A program made the translations under genes and the position numbers. Source: Hellea sp. (lineage in GTDB: Bacteria; Pseudomonadota; Alphaproteobacteria; Caulobacterales; Maricaulaceae). Taken from it: 32,119 bases of DNA. The notes under the pieces are model-generated. The model made no database searches and was not told the DNA's origin. It saw only the letters and a list, made by a program, of their open reading frames with translations. The DNA is taken from NCBI GenBank assembly GCA_018645985.1, contig JABGVR010000061.1, forward strand, positions 1 to 32,119. The letters run 5' to 3'. Within the stretch, counting starts at the first letter, position 1; each line of letters begins with the position of its first letter. Positions 19,691 to 30,797 of the stretch are shown here, in pieces.

Positions 19691-20194
19691 ATGCATTTTG
19701 ATTTTGCCCTCAACAGCCCTACGATATGGGTGTTCTTAGCTGTTTTAATTTTTCTTTTCCTCTTAGGTTACGCAGGTATTCACAAAAAAATTGCTGCATC
19801 TCTGGATGCCAGATCTGACAAAATTAAAGATGAGCTTAACCAAGCTAGTTTGCTACGGGACGAAGCACATCAGTTACTTGCGTCTTATAAAGACAAGCAA
19901 AAAGAAGCCGAAAACCAAGCTAAGAGTATAATCAAACAGGCTCGTAAAGATGCAGAAAATATGGCAAAAACTGCCCGAGAAGAATTTGAAGAGAGGCTGA
20001 AGCGCAGAGAAGAGCAAGCTGAGGCAAAAATCAAGGCGGCAGAAGACCAAGCCATGCGTGATGTAAAATTGAAAGCTGCAGACACTGCCATTTCAGCCGT
20101 AGAAAAAATCCTAAGATCAGGTAATGTCGTAGACCATGAAGACATGATAAATACTGGAATTTCTGAATTAGGCAAAATCTCGGATAAACAATAA
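19691..20194 (+). CDS. atpF: F0 ATP synthase subunit b
   Basis: 167 aa; N-terminal TM plus charged helix SLDARSDKIKDELNQASLLRDEAHQLLASYKDKQKEAE. Confidence 0.94.
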   Translation: MHFDFALNSPTIWVFLAVLIFLFLLGYAGIHKKIAASLDARSDKIKDELNQASLLRDEAHQLLASYKDKQKEAENQAKSIIKQARKDAENMAKTAREEFEERLKRREEQAEAKIKAAEDQAMRDVKLKAADTAISAVEKILRSGNVVDHEDMINTGISELGKISDKQ

Positions 20195-20199
20195 CCAGT

Positions 20200-21747
20200 C
20201 TAGGGCTCATACCTCAGTACAGGCTTTCTTGCAGCTAATGTTTCATCAACCCTTTTAGTAGGAGAGTGTTGTGGGGCAGATTTAAAGCTTTTTATATCAC
20301 CACTTTTAGCCCTATTAGCCAACCCCCTCATAGTAGTTATAAATCTATCAAGTTCATATTTTGACTCACTTTCAGTTGGTTCTATCAACATTGCCCCATG
20401 TACGACTAAAGGAAAGTACATAGTCATTGGGTGATAACCCTCGTCTATCATAGCTTTAGCAAAATCCAGCGTATCGACTCCAGTATTTTGTAGGAATGTA
20501 TCATCAAATAAGACTTCATGCATACAGTGGCCTGAGTAAGCCGGAGTCATTAAGTCAGATAGTGATGCTAATATATAGTTAGCATTAAGCACTGCATCTT
20601 CGGTTGCTTGCTTTAATCCATCTGATCCATGACTCATCATATATGATAACGCCCTAGTATACATACCCATTTGACCATGAAATGCACATAATCTTCCCAT
20701 ACTAATATCATTAATATCTTCTACTAAGTCAAAACGACCACTTTTATCTTTAACCACATAAGGTATCGGCGCGTAATCTTTTAGAGCATCCGATAAAACA
20801 GTAGGCCCAGACCCAGGGCCGCCACCACCATGTGGAGTTGAAAATGTTTTATGAAGATTTATATGCATAGCATCTACACCTAAGTCCCCTGGCCTAACAC
20901 GACCCACCAAGGCATTAAAATTGGCACCGTCACAATAAAAGTATCCACCTGCGTTGTGAATGAGTTCGGAAATTTCGATTATATCACTCTCAAATAAACC
21001 ACATGTATTTGGATTGGTTAACATGATCCCTGCTATATCATTATCACTTCCTAAATCACTTATCTTTAGACGCAGGACATCCATATCAATGCAGCCCTTG
21101 TCATTAGCGGGAAGTTCATCCACAAAAAACCCACACTGTACCGCAGTAGCAGGATTTGTGCCGTGCGCACTTTCTGGAACAAAAACTCTTCGTTTATGAC
21201 TATTTCCATCTGCATCTAAGCGAGCACGGATTGTCATCATGCCGCAAAGCTCGCCATGCGCTCCAGCCTTAGGCGTAAGTGCTACCGCAGGCATATTGCA
21301 TAGCTTAGTTAACCAATTCGACAACTCATACATAAGCTCAAGAGCACCTTGTACTGTTGCGATTGGTTGCAATGGATGCACATCTGAAAAACCTGGAAGT
21401 CTCGCAACTTTTTCATTCAACCTGGGATTGTGCTTCATGGTACAAGATCCAAGTGGATAAACACCTAAATCAATAGCGTAATTTTTTTGAGATAACCTTA
21501 CATAATGTCTTAGAGTTTCAGGTTCAGAGAGCCCTGGAAGTTCAATATTTTTTGTTTGCTCAAGACCACCAAGACGGTACTTTATGCCTTTGGGTTTTGG
21601 AAAATCAATTCCTGTTTTCTTAAAGCTACCCGTTTCAAATATTAATTTTGTTGCTTGATCTAATGCCTTATTACCTGAAAAGCTTTCAAATTTAGCGCTG
21701 CTTATCTCATTCGGTGCCGTTACCCTACCTTGGTTGTTCATACTCAT
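20200..21747 (-). CDS. gcvPB: Glycine dehydrogenase (decarboxylating) subunit 2
   Basis: 515 aa; [19 protein letters not shown]-lysine region [24 protein letters not shown]. Confidence 0.98.
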   Translation of the reverse strand: MSMNNQGRVTAPNEISSAKFESFSGNKALDQATKLIFETGSFKKTGIDFPKPKGIKYRLGGLEQTKNIELPGLSEPETLRHYVRLSQKNYAIDLGVYPLGSCTMKHNPRLNEKVARLPGFSDVHPLQPIATVQGALELMYELSNWLTKLCNMPAVALTPKAGAHGELCGMMTIRARLDADGNSHKRRVFVPESAHGTNPATAVQCGFFVDELPANDKGCIDMDVLRLKISDLGSDNDIAGIMLTNPNTCGLFESDIIEISELIHNAGGYFYCDGANFNALVGRVRPGDLGVDAMHINLHKTFSTPHGGGGPGSGPTVLSDALKDYAPIPYVVKDKSGRFDLVEDINDISMGRLCAFHGQMGMYTRALSYMMSHGSDGLKQATEDAVLNANYILASLSDLMTPAYSGHCMHEVLFDDTFLQNTGVDTLDFAKAMIDEGYHPMTMYFPLVVHGAMLIEPTESESKYELDRFITTMRGLANRAKSGDIKSFKSAPQHSPTKRVDETLAARKPVLRYEP

Positions 21748-23084
21748 CGTAATTCTTCCTCAAGTGCGTTACAGAGAGACTCAATATCATGCTCATCAAC
21801 AATTTCTGTCGCGCAAATAAGCAATGTATCTTTTGGTCCAGCTTTACTTAAGCGGGAGAATGGAACTCCTCCCAAAATGTTCTTATTAGCAAGAGAATGA
21901 ACAACATCTTCAGCATTTTTATCTAGCTTAACTGTAAATTCGTTAAAAAAAGTATTATTTAATACTTTCGCACCATTTATTTTATCAATTCTTGTAGCTA
22001 ATAAATTGGCACTCTCATGGTTTAAGATGGCTAGCTTACGTAATCCACTCCCCCCCAATAAACTCATATGAATTGAGAAGGCCAAACAACACAAACCACT
22101 GTTTGTACAAATATTTGAAGTAGCCTTATCTCTTCTAATATGTTGCTCACGCGTAGATAAAGTTAGTACAAAAGCTCTATTCCCGTCGGCATCAATAGTT
22201 TCGCCGCAAATTCTTCCAGGCATCTGACGTACATGTTTCTTATTACATGCAAATAAACCCACGTGCGGTCCTCCAAAATTAAGTCCAACTCCTATTCCCT
22301 GTCCTTCGCCTACTACAATGTCAGCTCCCTGCTCTCCTGGTGATTTAATAAGGCCTAAAGCAACTGGTTCTGTGAAAACAGCAATTAACAAAGCCTTATG
22401 CAGGTGAGCCTTTTCTGCAATTGGGGTTAAATCAACAATTTCTCCAAATACATTTGGCGACTGCACAACAACACATGCAGTTTCATCATCAATTAAGTCC
22501 AATACTTTATAATCAGATGAAATTTCTTGCTCTAAAATACAGACATCAATACCAACTGATGATGCGAGAGTGTCAGTAGCTAGGGAGTAATGTGTATGCA
22601 GACCCGGGGCGATTATTGCTTTATGTTTACGCGTGACTCTCTTCGCCATCACTACCGCCTCAGCGCATGCAGTTGAGCCATCATACATAGAAGCATTTGC
22701 AACTTCCATTCCAGTTAGGGTTGCAACTTGAGACTGAAACTCGAATAGCACCTGAAGTGTACCTTGGCTTATTTCGGGCTGATAAGGAGTGTATGCGGTT
22801 AAGAACTCTGATCTTTGAATTAAATGATCAACAGATGATGGAACATGATGTTTATAAGCTCCTGCCCCACAAAAAAATGGAACTGAAGAAGCAGAAATAG
22901 ATTTATTTGATAATTTTGTCATATATTTTTCAACCTCTGATTCAGGCTGATGATAAGGGAGGTCAATTAATTTTGATAAACGCGCCTCCTTGGGAACACA
23001 TTCAAACAAATCTTCTACATTTCTAACACCTATTACCCCTAACATTTTTGCTCGGTCTTCATTGTCCAAAGGTAGATAACGCAT
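21744..23084 (-). CDS. gcvPA: Glycine dehydrogenase (decarboxylating) subunit 1
   Basis: 446 aa; [70 protein letters not shown]; overlaps gcvPB by 4 nt. Confidence 0.98.
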   Translation of the reverse strand: MRYLPLDNEDRAKMLGVIGVRNVEDLFECVPKEARLSKLIDLPYHQPESEVEKYMTKLSNKSISASSVPFFCGAGAYKHHVPSSVDHLIQRSEFLTAYTPYQPEISQGTLQVLFEFQSQVATLTGMEVANASMYDGSTACAEAVVMAKRVTRKHKAIIAPGLHTHYSLATDTLASSVGIDVCILEQEISSDYKVLDLIDDETACVVVQSPNVFGEIVDLTPIAEKAHLHKALLIAVFTEPVALGLIKSPGEQGADIVVGEGQGIGVGLNFGGPHVGLFACNKKHVRQMPGRICGETIDADGNRAFVLTLSTREQHIRRDKATSNICTNSGLCCLAFSIHMSLLGGSGLRKLAILNHESANLLATRIDKINGAKVLNNTFFNEFTVKLDKNAEDVVHSLANKNILGGVPFSRLSKAGPKDTLLICATEIVDEHDIESLCNALEEELR

Positions 23085-23146
23085 ATAATTTTCCGTAAAT
23101 ATATAGTTTAAAAAAATTTTTAGGTATTTAGAGTTATTTAGTAAAT

Positions 23147-23518
23147 TTAACTTCCAATACAGTAGGCACTGTATTCGTCTTGACTCATTAAACTCTCTAA
23201 ATCATTCATGTCAGATATGGATATTTTTACAAACCATCCACCATCATCTGGAGATTCATTTACTGTTTGAGGTTGATCTTCTAGTGTTTCATTCACACTC
23301 AGAACTTCCCCCGCGACAGGACTGTATACTTCAGAAGCAGCCTTAACAGACTCGACTACTGCAAGTTCCTCACCTTTAATTAGCTTCTTCCCTAACTCTG
23401 GGAGTTCTACATAAACAACATCCCCAAGTTGGGTAGCTGCGTGGGATGAGATTCCAACAACACCTATATTCTGGCTAACCCTTATCCATTCATGGTCTTT
23501 TGTATAATAAACTGACAT
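23147..23518 (-). CDS. gcvH: Glycine cleavage system H protein
   Basis: 123 aa; [10 protein letters not shown]..., lipoyl-lysine region [19 protein letters not shown]. Confidence 0.98.
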   Translation of the reverse strand: MSVYYTKDHEWIRVSQNIGVVGISSHAATQLGDVVYVELPELGKKLIKGEELAVVESVKAASEVYSPVAGEVLSVNETLEDQPQTVNESPDDGGWFVKISISDMNDLESLMSQDEYSAYCIGS

Positions 23519-23521
23519 ATT

Positions 23522-24667
23522 TTATCCCCTATAATATTTAGTACTTACAAATGGCACTTTAACCACACTCGCAGGCATAGATTTGTTACGGATTACAAGA
23601 TTGATGGGAGTACCTACTTTTTTAAATTTACCATTCACATAACCCATTGCAATTGGGCAACCTAAGGTGGGACTATAACCGCCACTTGTTACTAATCCAA
23701 TTTGATTGCCTTCAGCATCTTGAATTTCTGTACCTGCGCGTGCAGGAACCTTGCCTTCAGGTCTAATGCCAACTAATCTTTTAGAGTTCACATTCTGAAT
23801 ATCAGCAATAATTCTTTTCACGCCTTTATATTGCATGTTAGGTAATCTTCTGCTCTTTTGAATTGACCATATAAGTCCCGCCTCAATAGGGGAGATATTT
23901 TCATCGATATCTTGACCGTAAAGACAAAGCCCAGCTTCAAGTCGCAAACTATCACGTGCACCAAGACCAATCATTTCAACATCTTCATTTTGCAAAAGTA
24001 TATTTACTAAAGAGCGTACATCGCTATTTTTTACTGAAATCTCAAATCCATCCTCACCTGTGTATCCAGACCGAGAAACGTGACCCCAGATATTTGGTGT
24101 TAATGGAACATCAACTGATGACATAAACAATAAATCAGCAATTGATGAATTAAGTCCCGTAAGAATCTCAGATGCCTCAGGGCCTTGAAGGGATATCAAG
24201 GATAGAGAGTCATCAGCGATATCAATATTAACCCCCTCTGGCAAATTTTTCTTAATATATTCAAAGTCTTCTAGTTTCTTACCCGCATTAACTACCAAAT
24301 AAAGTTTATGTTCTTGCCCCTCAAACCCAAGACGACCAATCATCAAATCATCTATGATGCCTCCATCCGAATTTAAAAGCTGCGAGTACTTTTGTTTTCC
24401 AGGTTCCAAATTTGAAATTTCAGCAGGAATTAAAGTTTCCAAAGCCTTTGCAACACTTAAAAAACTCAAGTCGTCCGAATATAGAAAACACTGCCCCATG
24501 TGTGAAACATCAAACAATCCCGCCTTTGAGCGGGTATGTAAGTGCTCCTTCAATATGCCTAAGTCATAGTGAAGGGGCATATTGTAGCCCGCGAAGGGTA
24601 CCATAACAGCGTTATTAGATAGATGAATATCGTAAAGTTTAGTTTTTAATAAATCATTATCAGGCAC
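23522..24667 (-). CDS. gcvT: Glycine cleavage system T protein (aminomethyltransferase)
   Basis: 381 aa; GLFDVSHMGQ, SRSGYTGEDGFEI, LGARDSLRLEAGLCLYGQDI; GTG start preceded by GGAAG. Confidence 0.97.
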   Translation of the reverse strand: MPDNDLLKTKLYDIHLSNNAVMVPFAGYNMPLHYDLGILKEHLHTRSKAGLFDVSHMGQCFLYSDDLSFLSVAKALETLIPAEISNLEPGKQKYSQLLNSDGGIIDDLMIGRLGFEGQEHKLYLVVNAGKKLEDFEYIKKNLPEGVNIDIADDSLSLISLQGPEASEILTGLNSSIADLLFMSSVDVPLTPNIWGHVSRSGYTGEDGFEISVKNSDVRSLVNILLQNEDVEMIGLGARDSLRLEAGLCLYGQDIDENISPIEAGLIWSIQKSRRLPNMQYKGVKRIIADIQNVNSKRLVGIRPEGKVPARAGTEIQDAEGNQIGLVTSGGYSPTLGCPIAMGYVNGKFKKVGTPINLVIRNKSMPASVVKVPFVSTKYYRG

Positions 24668-24694
24668 AACTACACTTCCGCGTTTTGCGCCACC

Positions 24695-24878
24695 CGCTGT
24701 CTTTGAAACCTGAGAGATTCACTTAATGCTAATTGTAGCTTAAGCTTACTCCGTCGGTGGAAGATTACTCTAACCTTCACTTTCCAGCGTTTTAAATAAC
24801 AAGCGGTCCGTTTTACCTGAGAGTTTCCGGTGGCGGTTGCTCCTTCGGTGGCGGGTTGATTCGCACTCTCCCGCTTGT
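24695..24878 (-). ncRNA. Tandem glycine riboswitch upstream of gcvT
   Basis: Minus strand aptamer 1 (~24801-24876) GCGGGAGAG...GCCACCGAAGGAGCAACC...GGAAACTCTCAGG...CCGC; aptamer 2 (~24695-24789) CGCTGGAAAG...CCACCGACGGAGTAAGC...GAATCTCTCAGG...CAGCG; matches glycine aptamer consensus blocks and operon context. Confidence 0.95.
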
Positions 24879-24948
24879 GATAATTAAAGTCGTAATATAC
24901 TTGAGAGATTATAAGTCAATGAATATTTTTTAAGTACAACGGTATTAT

Positions 24949-26730
24949 TTACATGCGCTCTGGGGCTTCAATACCGAGCATATATAAACCCATTTCTAAT
25001 TGCAGAAGTGTTAATTTAGCCAATGACAACCTTGAACTCTGAAGATGTCTTGGAGTGTCTTCGGATAGTATTGGACAGTCAGCATAAAACCTAGAAAATG
25101 CCTGTGCTACTCTATAAACGTGGTCGCATAGTATATGCGGTAAATACTTAGACGCCGCATTTGACGTTGATCTTCCAAAAGCATCTAATGCTATTAATAG
25201 CTCCTTTTCCGAACTGTGGGATAGCTCGATATTTTTATCATCAAAATCAATACTCGCGGATGCAGCCTTTCTAAGTATAGATTTAATGCGCACGACTGCG
25301 TAAAGTAAATAAGGCCCTGTTTTACCCTCAAACGATGTGAAACGTACGGGATCAAATGTATAATTAGTTAGACGTTGGTTCTGTAAGTCTGCAAATTTTA
25401 AAGCTGCTAATCCAACTTTTCGTGCAATTTCTGATCTTTCCTTACTATCAAAGCTTATACCTATACCAGACTCTTCCAATCTATTTTTCGCAGAAGCATT
25501 CATAATATCCAAAAGGTCCTCCAAACGCAAAACACCGCCCTCTCGAGTTTTAAATGGTTTGCCGTCCTTACCATTCATAGTACCAAAACCCACATGATAA
25601 AGTTGATCAGGATGAAACCAGCCCGCCTTAGATGCAGCGCGAAAAACTTGCTCAAAATGTAGGGCCTGCCTCTGATCAACTACATAAATGATACGGTCTG
25701 GCTTATTCGTTTCTTTTCTGTCCACTAATGTAGCCATATCAGTAGTGTGGTATAATACAGCACCAGAACTCGCTAAAAGCATTACAGGAGGTATCTCTAA
25801 TTTATCATCTTCTTCCTGAACTCTTATTATTAGCGCACCATTGTCTTCTTCTGTAATCTTCTTCAGTTTAAGCTCTTTAATCATTTCTGGAATTAATGGG
25901 TCAACGCACGCTTCGCCTTTCCATAGGTCAAATTCCACTCCAAGCTTCCCATATCCAACCTTTAGTGCAGCCACTGATACAGATATAAAATGCTCTAAAA
26001 GAGCACGGTATCCCGGCCTACCCGATTGTAATTCAGCAGTGGCAATTCTCGATAATTCCATTCTTTCATGATTATTTTTGGCAGCAACACTTGCTTGAGG
26101 GTAAAGTCGAGCTAGATCATCCATGGTTACAGGTGATGTATCTGGAAAGCCTGAAGTTATATCTCCATCAAAATATGATAAGCTAGGCTGCTCAATTCGT
26201 AATTCAGATATAAGGTGACCCATCTGCAAACCCCAATCGCCCATATGCACATCCCCGATAACATTATGTCCCTGGGCTCTCAGAATTCTTTTAATAGACT
26301 CACCAATTACTGCAGATCTAAGATGTCCGACATGCATCGGTTTCGCTACATTGGCACCGCCATAATCAATTATGACTGACAAAGGTGGTTCCTGCTTGAT
26401 ACCATAATTTTCGTCAAGAAGTAGCTCCGAGGCACGCTCACGTAAATAAATAATTGAAGGGTAGATATTTATAAAACCTGGCCCCCCAATTTCTAACTTA
26501 TTAATCATCGGATGATCTTGAAGCTTTTCAATTACTGATAATGCTACATCTGATGGGGTAATATGTTTTCCTTGTTTTTTGGATATACCTGCAGCACGCA
26601 TAGCACCATTACATTGATAAGGTGCACTACCGCGTGAACTTTCTTGCACGCCCCCCAGTTCTTCAGGATAACCTATATTGACAAAAGCTTCTCGAAATAA
26701 CTCGTCAAATGTCTCTAATATTGATGGCAT
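24949..26730 (-). CDS. argS: Arginyl-tRNA synthetase
   Basis: 593 aa; VIDYGGANVAKPMHVGHLRSAVIGESIKRILRAQGH, GTMNGKDGKPFKTREGGVLRLEDLLD. Confidence 0.98.
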   Translation of the reverse strand: MPSILETFDELFREAFVNIGYPEELGGVQESSRGSAPYQCNGAMRAAGISKKQGKHITPSDVALSVIEKLQDHPMINKLEIGGPGFINIYPSIIYLRERASELLLDENYGIKQEPPLSVIIDYGGANVAKPMHVGHLRSAVIGESIKRILRAQGHNVIGDVHMGDWGLQMGHLISELRIEQPSLSYFDGDITSGFPDTSPVTMDDLARLYPQASVAAKNNHERMELSRIATAELQSGRPGYRALLEHFISVSVAALKVGYGKLGVEFDLWKGEACVDPLIPEMIKELKLKKITEEDNGALIIRVQEEDDKLEIPPVMLLASSGAVLYHTTDMATLVDRKETNKPDRIIYVVDQRQALHFEQVFRAASKAGWFHPDQLYHVGFGTMNGKDGKPFKTREGGVLRLEDLLDIMNASAKNRLEESGIGISFDSKERSEIARKVGLAALKFADLQNQRLTNYTFDPVRFTSFEGKTGPYLLYAVVRIKSILRKAASASIDFDDKNIELSHSSEKELLIALDAFGRSTSNAASKYLPHILCDHVYRVAQAFSRFYADCPILSEDTPRHLQSSRLSLAKLTLLQLEMGLYMLGIEAPERM

Positions 26731-26739
26731 TTTGAAATC

Positions 26740-27330
26740 TTAGCTCTGACCCACTGAAACACGAAAGCGTTTTCCTTGTGTATTAAATTCCCTTTGCTCA
26801 GGAGTTAAAACAAAGCCCACAATAATTTCAAAGTTTTCTCCTGATGTACCAGCTTTAGCGCGAGGAATAGTTATTTTATTAATACGTTCTGTTACAGTCA
26901 CTCTATTCTCACCTGACGGGAACTTTACTTGAATAGGAAAAGTTTTTTTATTTATTACTCCAATATTTTTTCGGGTTACAGCCACAAAGTATTCATACTG
27001 AACTGTAGCCTTAGCATCGGACGCGGGACCACGTCCAAAACTTATATCCATCTCGAGATCGCCTTCTATTGGCTTATCACCGTAATAACGACAGAGACTG
27101 CGCACCTTTTGAAATTCACCTGTAAAGCCCACATTTGAAAAAGTCTCAGCATCATCTAAAAACTCAACAATTCGCGAGGCATCATAAAGAGCAAAAGCTC
27201 TGGGACACGGCCCAGGATTAGCATCGGCTGCCTCACCAATCTGCAATATTTCTTGCGTACTCCTACAGCCACCAAAGCTTATAATTATTATCGAGAGCAA
27301 TATTAGCGTTACTATTTTCCGAAATTGCAT
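26740..27330 (-). CDS. Predicted lipoprotein, conserved hypothetical
   Basis: 196 aa; signal peptide with lipobox-like FGGC; GPCPRAFALYDASRIVEF; 9 nt upstream of argS on the same strand. Confidence 0.65.
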   Translation of the reverse strand: MQFRKIVTLILLSIIIISFGGCRSTQEILQIGEAADANPGPCPRAFALYDASRIVEFLDDAETFSNVGFTGEFQKVRSLCRYYGDKPIEGDLEMDISFGRGPASDAKATVQYEYFVAVTRKNIGVINKKTFPIQVKFPSGENRVTVTERINKITIPRAKAGTSGENFEIIVGFVLTPEQREFNTQGKRFRVSVGQS

Positions 27331-27467
27331 TATATTATCCCAAATTTATTAAATATCCAGAACCATCACTATAGCTTGATTGGAATGAGTCTGCTAGGTC
27401 ATAACAGATATAAATACGTCTGCAACGATGAAGATTAAGTATGACGAATAATTTGGAGATTATAACC

Positions 27468-28421
27468 ATGGAGAATAGCACGGCAAAAAAAGTGCTTCTA
27501 GCAGCTCCGAGAGGTTTTTGTGCAGGTGTAGACCGAGCAATTCAAATAGTGGAAAAGTCAATACAAAAATACGGCGCGCCCGTTTACGTACGCCACGAAA
27601 TTGTTCACAACCGTCATGTCGTTAACAGGTTAGTAAATTTAGGTGCTATCTTTGTTGAAAGCCTAGAAGATTGCCCTAATGACAGACCTGTTGTTTTCTC
27701 TGCACATGGTGTCCCAAAATCAGTACCTAAGAAAGCAAAAGCAAGAGAAATGAATTACCTTGATGCGACATGTCCACTTGTATCAAAGGTTCACGTTGAA
27801 GCGGAAAAACATGCAAAATCTGGTCATCATATTTTATTAATAGGACACTCAGGGCACCCAGAAGTCATTGGAACCATGGGGCAATTACCTGAAGGCAACA
27901 TAACACTTATTGAAACGGAAAAAGATGCCCTAAGTTTTAATTCTGATCCTTATGAAAGTCTTGCTTTAGTAACTCAAACGACACTTTCCGTTGACGATAC
28001 AACTCACATAATCGACATATTAAAAGATCGCTTTCCGAATATTGCTTTGCCATACAAAGAGGATATTTGCTACGCTACAACAAATAGACAATCAGCAGTT
28101 AAAGCAATAGCAGAAAAATGTGACTTATTACTCGTAATAGGTTCGGTATCTTCTTCTAACTCAAAACGTCTTGTCGAAGTTGGAGACAAAGCAGGTGCTA
28201 AGAATTCAATGTTAATTTCAAGTTCTGATAGTATAGATTGGAAAATTGTAGATGAAGCAAATGTTATAGGTCTTTCTGCAGGGGCAAGTGCGCCAGAATA
28301 TTTAACCGATGGTGTTATCGCAGCTTTAAAATCAAAATACAAAATTGAAATCAATGAAGTCGAAGTTACCAAAGAAAAAGTAATTTTTCGTCTACCAAGA
28401 AAGTTACACAACGTTGAATAA
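27468..28421 (+). CDS. ispH: 4-hydroxy-3-methylbut-2-enyl diphosphate reductase
   Basis: [60 protein letters not shown] at 27468 has TTGGAG upstream; the ORF track starts at 27441. Confidence 0.97.
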   Translation: MENSTAKKVLLAAPRGFCAGVDRAIQIVEKSIQKYGAPVYVRHEIVHNRHVVNRLVNLGAIFVESLEDCPNDRPVVFSAHGVPKSVPKKAKAREMNYLDATCPLVSKVHVEAEKHAKSGHHILLIGHSGHPEVIGTMGQLPEGNITLIETEKDALSFNSDPYESLALVTQTTLSVDDTTHIIDILKDRFPNIALPYKEDICYATTNRQSAVKAIAEKCDLLLVIGSVSSSNSKRLVEVGDKAGAKNSMLISSSDSIDWKIVDEANVIGLSAGASAPEYLTDGVIAALKSKYKIEINEVEVTKEKVIFRLPRKLHNVE

Positions 28422-28866
28422 AAAAATTATATTAACAATTTATACAGATGGTGCATGTTCGGGAAACCCAGGTCCTGGGGGCTGGGGAGTCTTGTTGCAA
28501 TACGGAAGCAAAGAAAAAACACTTAAAGGTGGCGATCCTAATACAACTAATAACCGCATGGAGATGATGGCAGCAATAAAAGCCATCGAAGCAGTCAACG
28601 AAACCTATACTGGTGAAATTATTTTATGGACAGATAGCACTTATGTTATGAAAGGTATTACAGAATGGGTACATGGCTGGAAAAAGAAGAATTGGATAAA
28701 GTCGGATAAAAAGCCAGTTGTTAATACTGACCTGTGGAAAGTTCTTGATAAGCTTAATTCTCAAAAAAATATTCAATGGAACTGGGTCAAAGGACATGCC
28801 GGCGTTGAAGGAAACGAACGTGCTGACGAACTTGCTCGGCAAGGGCTCGAAGAGATAAGGTCTTGA
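28414..28866 (+). CDS. rnhA: Ribonuclease HI
   Basis: 150 aa; [69 protein letters not shown] start overlapping ispH by 8 nt. Confidence 0.97.
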   Translation: MNKKIILTIYTDGACSGNPGPGGWGVLLQYGSKEKTLKGGDPNTTNNRMEMMAAIKAIEAVNETYTGEIILWTDSTYVMKGITEWVHGWKKKNWIKSDKKPVVNTDLWKVLDKLNSQKNIQWNWVKGHAGVEGNERADELARQGLEEIRS

Positions 28867-28900
28867 GTTAAGCTAACTACTCAATCAAAACAGCTTTTAA

Positions 28901-29383
28901 CTAAAGATTTTCCAATAAGTAACCTGCTGCTGATACTTTAAATTCCCCGCCCTTCTCAACAAAAACGTTTTCGACAACTGAGTCATTGATTACCATAGCA
29001 TATCTTTGAGAGCGACTACCCATGCCAAAACCTGAACCATCCAGTTCAAGTCCTACAGCTTTTGCAAAACTTCCATTGCCATCCGCCAAAAGTATTATTT
29101 CTCCCTTAAGACCTTGATCTTTACCCCAAGCGTCCATAACAAAAACGTCATTTACCGATGTACATGCAATTGTGTCTATTCCCTTCTCTTTAAATTCACT
29201 AACTAGGCTTTTATAACCCGGTAAATGCTTTGCAGAACAAGTAGGTGTAAATGCACCTGGCACAGCAAATAGCGCTACTCTCTTTCCACTAAAAAGCGTT
29301 TCTGTATCTAAAGGTTCAGGACCATCAGGTCCCATAGTCATAAAATTAGCTGAAGGAAGTTTATCACCTTTTTGAATAGACAT
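28901..29383 (-). CDS. Peroxiredoxin, Prx5/redoxin type
   Basis: 160 aa; VPGAFTPTCSAKHLPGYKS, CTSVNDVFVMDAWGK. Confidence 0.93.
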   Translation of the reverse strand: MSIQKGDKLPSANFMTMGPDGPEPLDTETLFSGKRVALFAVPGAFTPTCSAKHLPGYKSLVSEFKEKGIDTIACTSVNDVFVMDAWGKDQGLKGEIILLADGNGSFAKAVGLELDGSGFGMGSRSQRYAMVINDSVVENVFVEKGGEFKVSAAGYLLENL

Positions 29384-29491
29384 ATTTTCTCCTGTTTTAA
29401 TTATGTAGTATTTAGTCTCATAATAAGTTCTATTACAAGGACTGGATAGTAAAATTATGTGATTATATATTTAATAGACCTAAAGAAATCA

Positions 29492-30070
29492 TTATAAAAA
29501 AGTGTCTGATGCAATCCTTGAGAAAATATAATGATCCTCCCATTTCCCATTAATTTTTAATTTTTGACGTGAAATTCCTTCTTTTTTGTAACCTAATGTC
29601 CTAAGTATAGAAATAGAAGGAGCATTTTTGACCATTACCGCTGCCTCAACTCTATTTAAGGACAACTGATCGAAGCAAAAATTGGTTACTGCTGATACAG
29701 CTGATTTACCAAAATTTAAACCAGCATATCTTTCTCCGATCCAATATCCAATCTCTGCTGTTTGTGAAATGTGTCTTTGAATATTTAGGATATTACAAAC
29801 ACCTATCATTCGCATATCTTCTGAACGAAATACATTAAAGGGCAAAACCTTACCTGAGCGAAACATTTTATTATAGCCTCTTAATCTTTTTAAATATGTT
29901 TTCTCCAATAAATATGAATCATTTCTTTCTGGCTCCCACGGTTTGAGATAATTTACATTATTTCTTCTTAAACTAACCCATTCATTAAAATCAGATTTCA
30001 TTGGAAGACGTAGAGTTACTGATGTCTCAAACCAGTTACCCTGTAGAGTAATATTTTTATCAATTTTCAT
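29492..30070 (-). CDS. GNAT-family N-acetyltransferase, RimJ/RimL-like
   Basis: 192 aa; IGYWIGERYAGLNFGKSAVSAVTNFCFDQLSLNRVEAAVMVKNAPSISILRTLGYKKEG. Confidence 0.88.
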   Translation of the reverse strand: MKIDKNITLQGNWFETSVTLRLPMKSDFNEWVSLRRNNVNYLKPWEPERNDSYLLEKTYLKRLRGYNKMFRSGKVLPFNVFRSEDMRMIGVCNILNIQRHISQTAEIGYWIGERYAGLNFGKSAVSAVTNFCFDQLSLNRVEAAVMVKNAPSISILRTLGYKKEGISRQKLKINGKWEDHYIFSRIASDTFL

Positions 30071-30797
30071 TATGAAATTTTAATCTGCCTGCCCTGTGAT
30101 GAATAATAAAGTATATTATCAACAGAATAACCGCAAAACTGTACCATGTAAGCATGTAATCCAAATGATTGTTCCTTATATCAGGCCGTAGCGGCGGAAG
30201 GTACTCATTATCAAGATCTGTAGACTTTGCATCAATATAGAAATTCATATCAGCATTAATGTTGGCTGATTCATCCCATGGATGACTATTAGGCAATTGG
30301 TTAAAACCAAACCATCTATTTTCAGAAGGGGTACTTCTTGGCGCACCTTTTACAACTTCTCGGGCTAATCTTATATAACCGACAACTGGTAAGTTACTGC
30401 CTTGCGCCTTGTTAATATACCCTAATTTATCAACATCTTTTATAGTTTCAAAACTAGAAAATACCGTAATACCGGACTCAGTAATGGGCCTGAATACTTT
30501 CCAACTTATGTTTCTACTTTCCGAGGTAAAAACAAAAAAATGAGTATCAGAGAGCTGGCTAGTATTTCTTAAGACTACTCGGCGAAAGTCAACTGGAGAG
30601 CCACTAGAAATAGCTTTCTGCACTTCCTCTAAAGAATAAAAAGGTTTTGAAACAGCTGCACTCTCAACTTCAGCAAGCAAGTTAGTCTTCCATTTGAGTC
30701 GTTCGTATTGCCATGTACCTAAATTAATAAGAATTAACAAAAAAAGAAGCACAATAGCTGTTAACCATGGCATAGGACTGAAGTGTATTCGCCTCAA
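30060..30797 (-). CDS. SURF1-family cytochrome oxidase assembly protein
   Basis: 245 aa; RRIHFSPMPWLTAIVLLFLLILINLGTWQYERLKWK, VVGYIRL, C-terminal NNHLDYMLTWYSFAVILLIIYFI; TTG start. Confidence 0.92.
   Translation of the reverse strand: MRRIHFSPMPWLTAIVLLFLLILINLGTWQYERLKWKTNLLAEVESAAVSKPFYSLEEVQKAISSGSPVDFRRVVLRNTSQLSDTHFFVFTSESRNISWKVFRPITESGITVFSSFETIKDVDKLGYINKAQGSNLPVVGYIRLAREVVKGAPRSTPSENRWFGFNQLPNSHPWDESANINADMNFYIDAKSTDLDNEYLPPLRPDIRNNHLDYMLTWYSFAVILLIIYFIIHHRAGRLKFHNEN

Noticed and set aside
20200-23084. Split glycine decarboxylase as a frameshifted gcvP
   Set aside because: Both halves are intact with normal start and stop and a 4-nt overlap; the two-subunit P protein is an established form.
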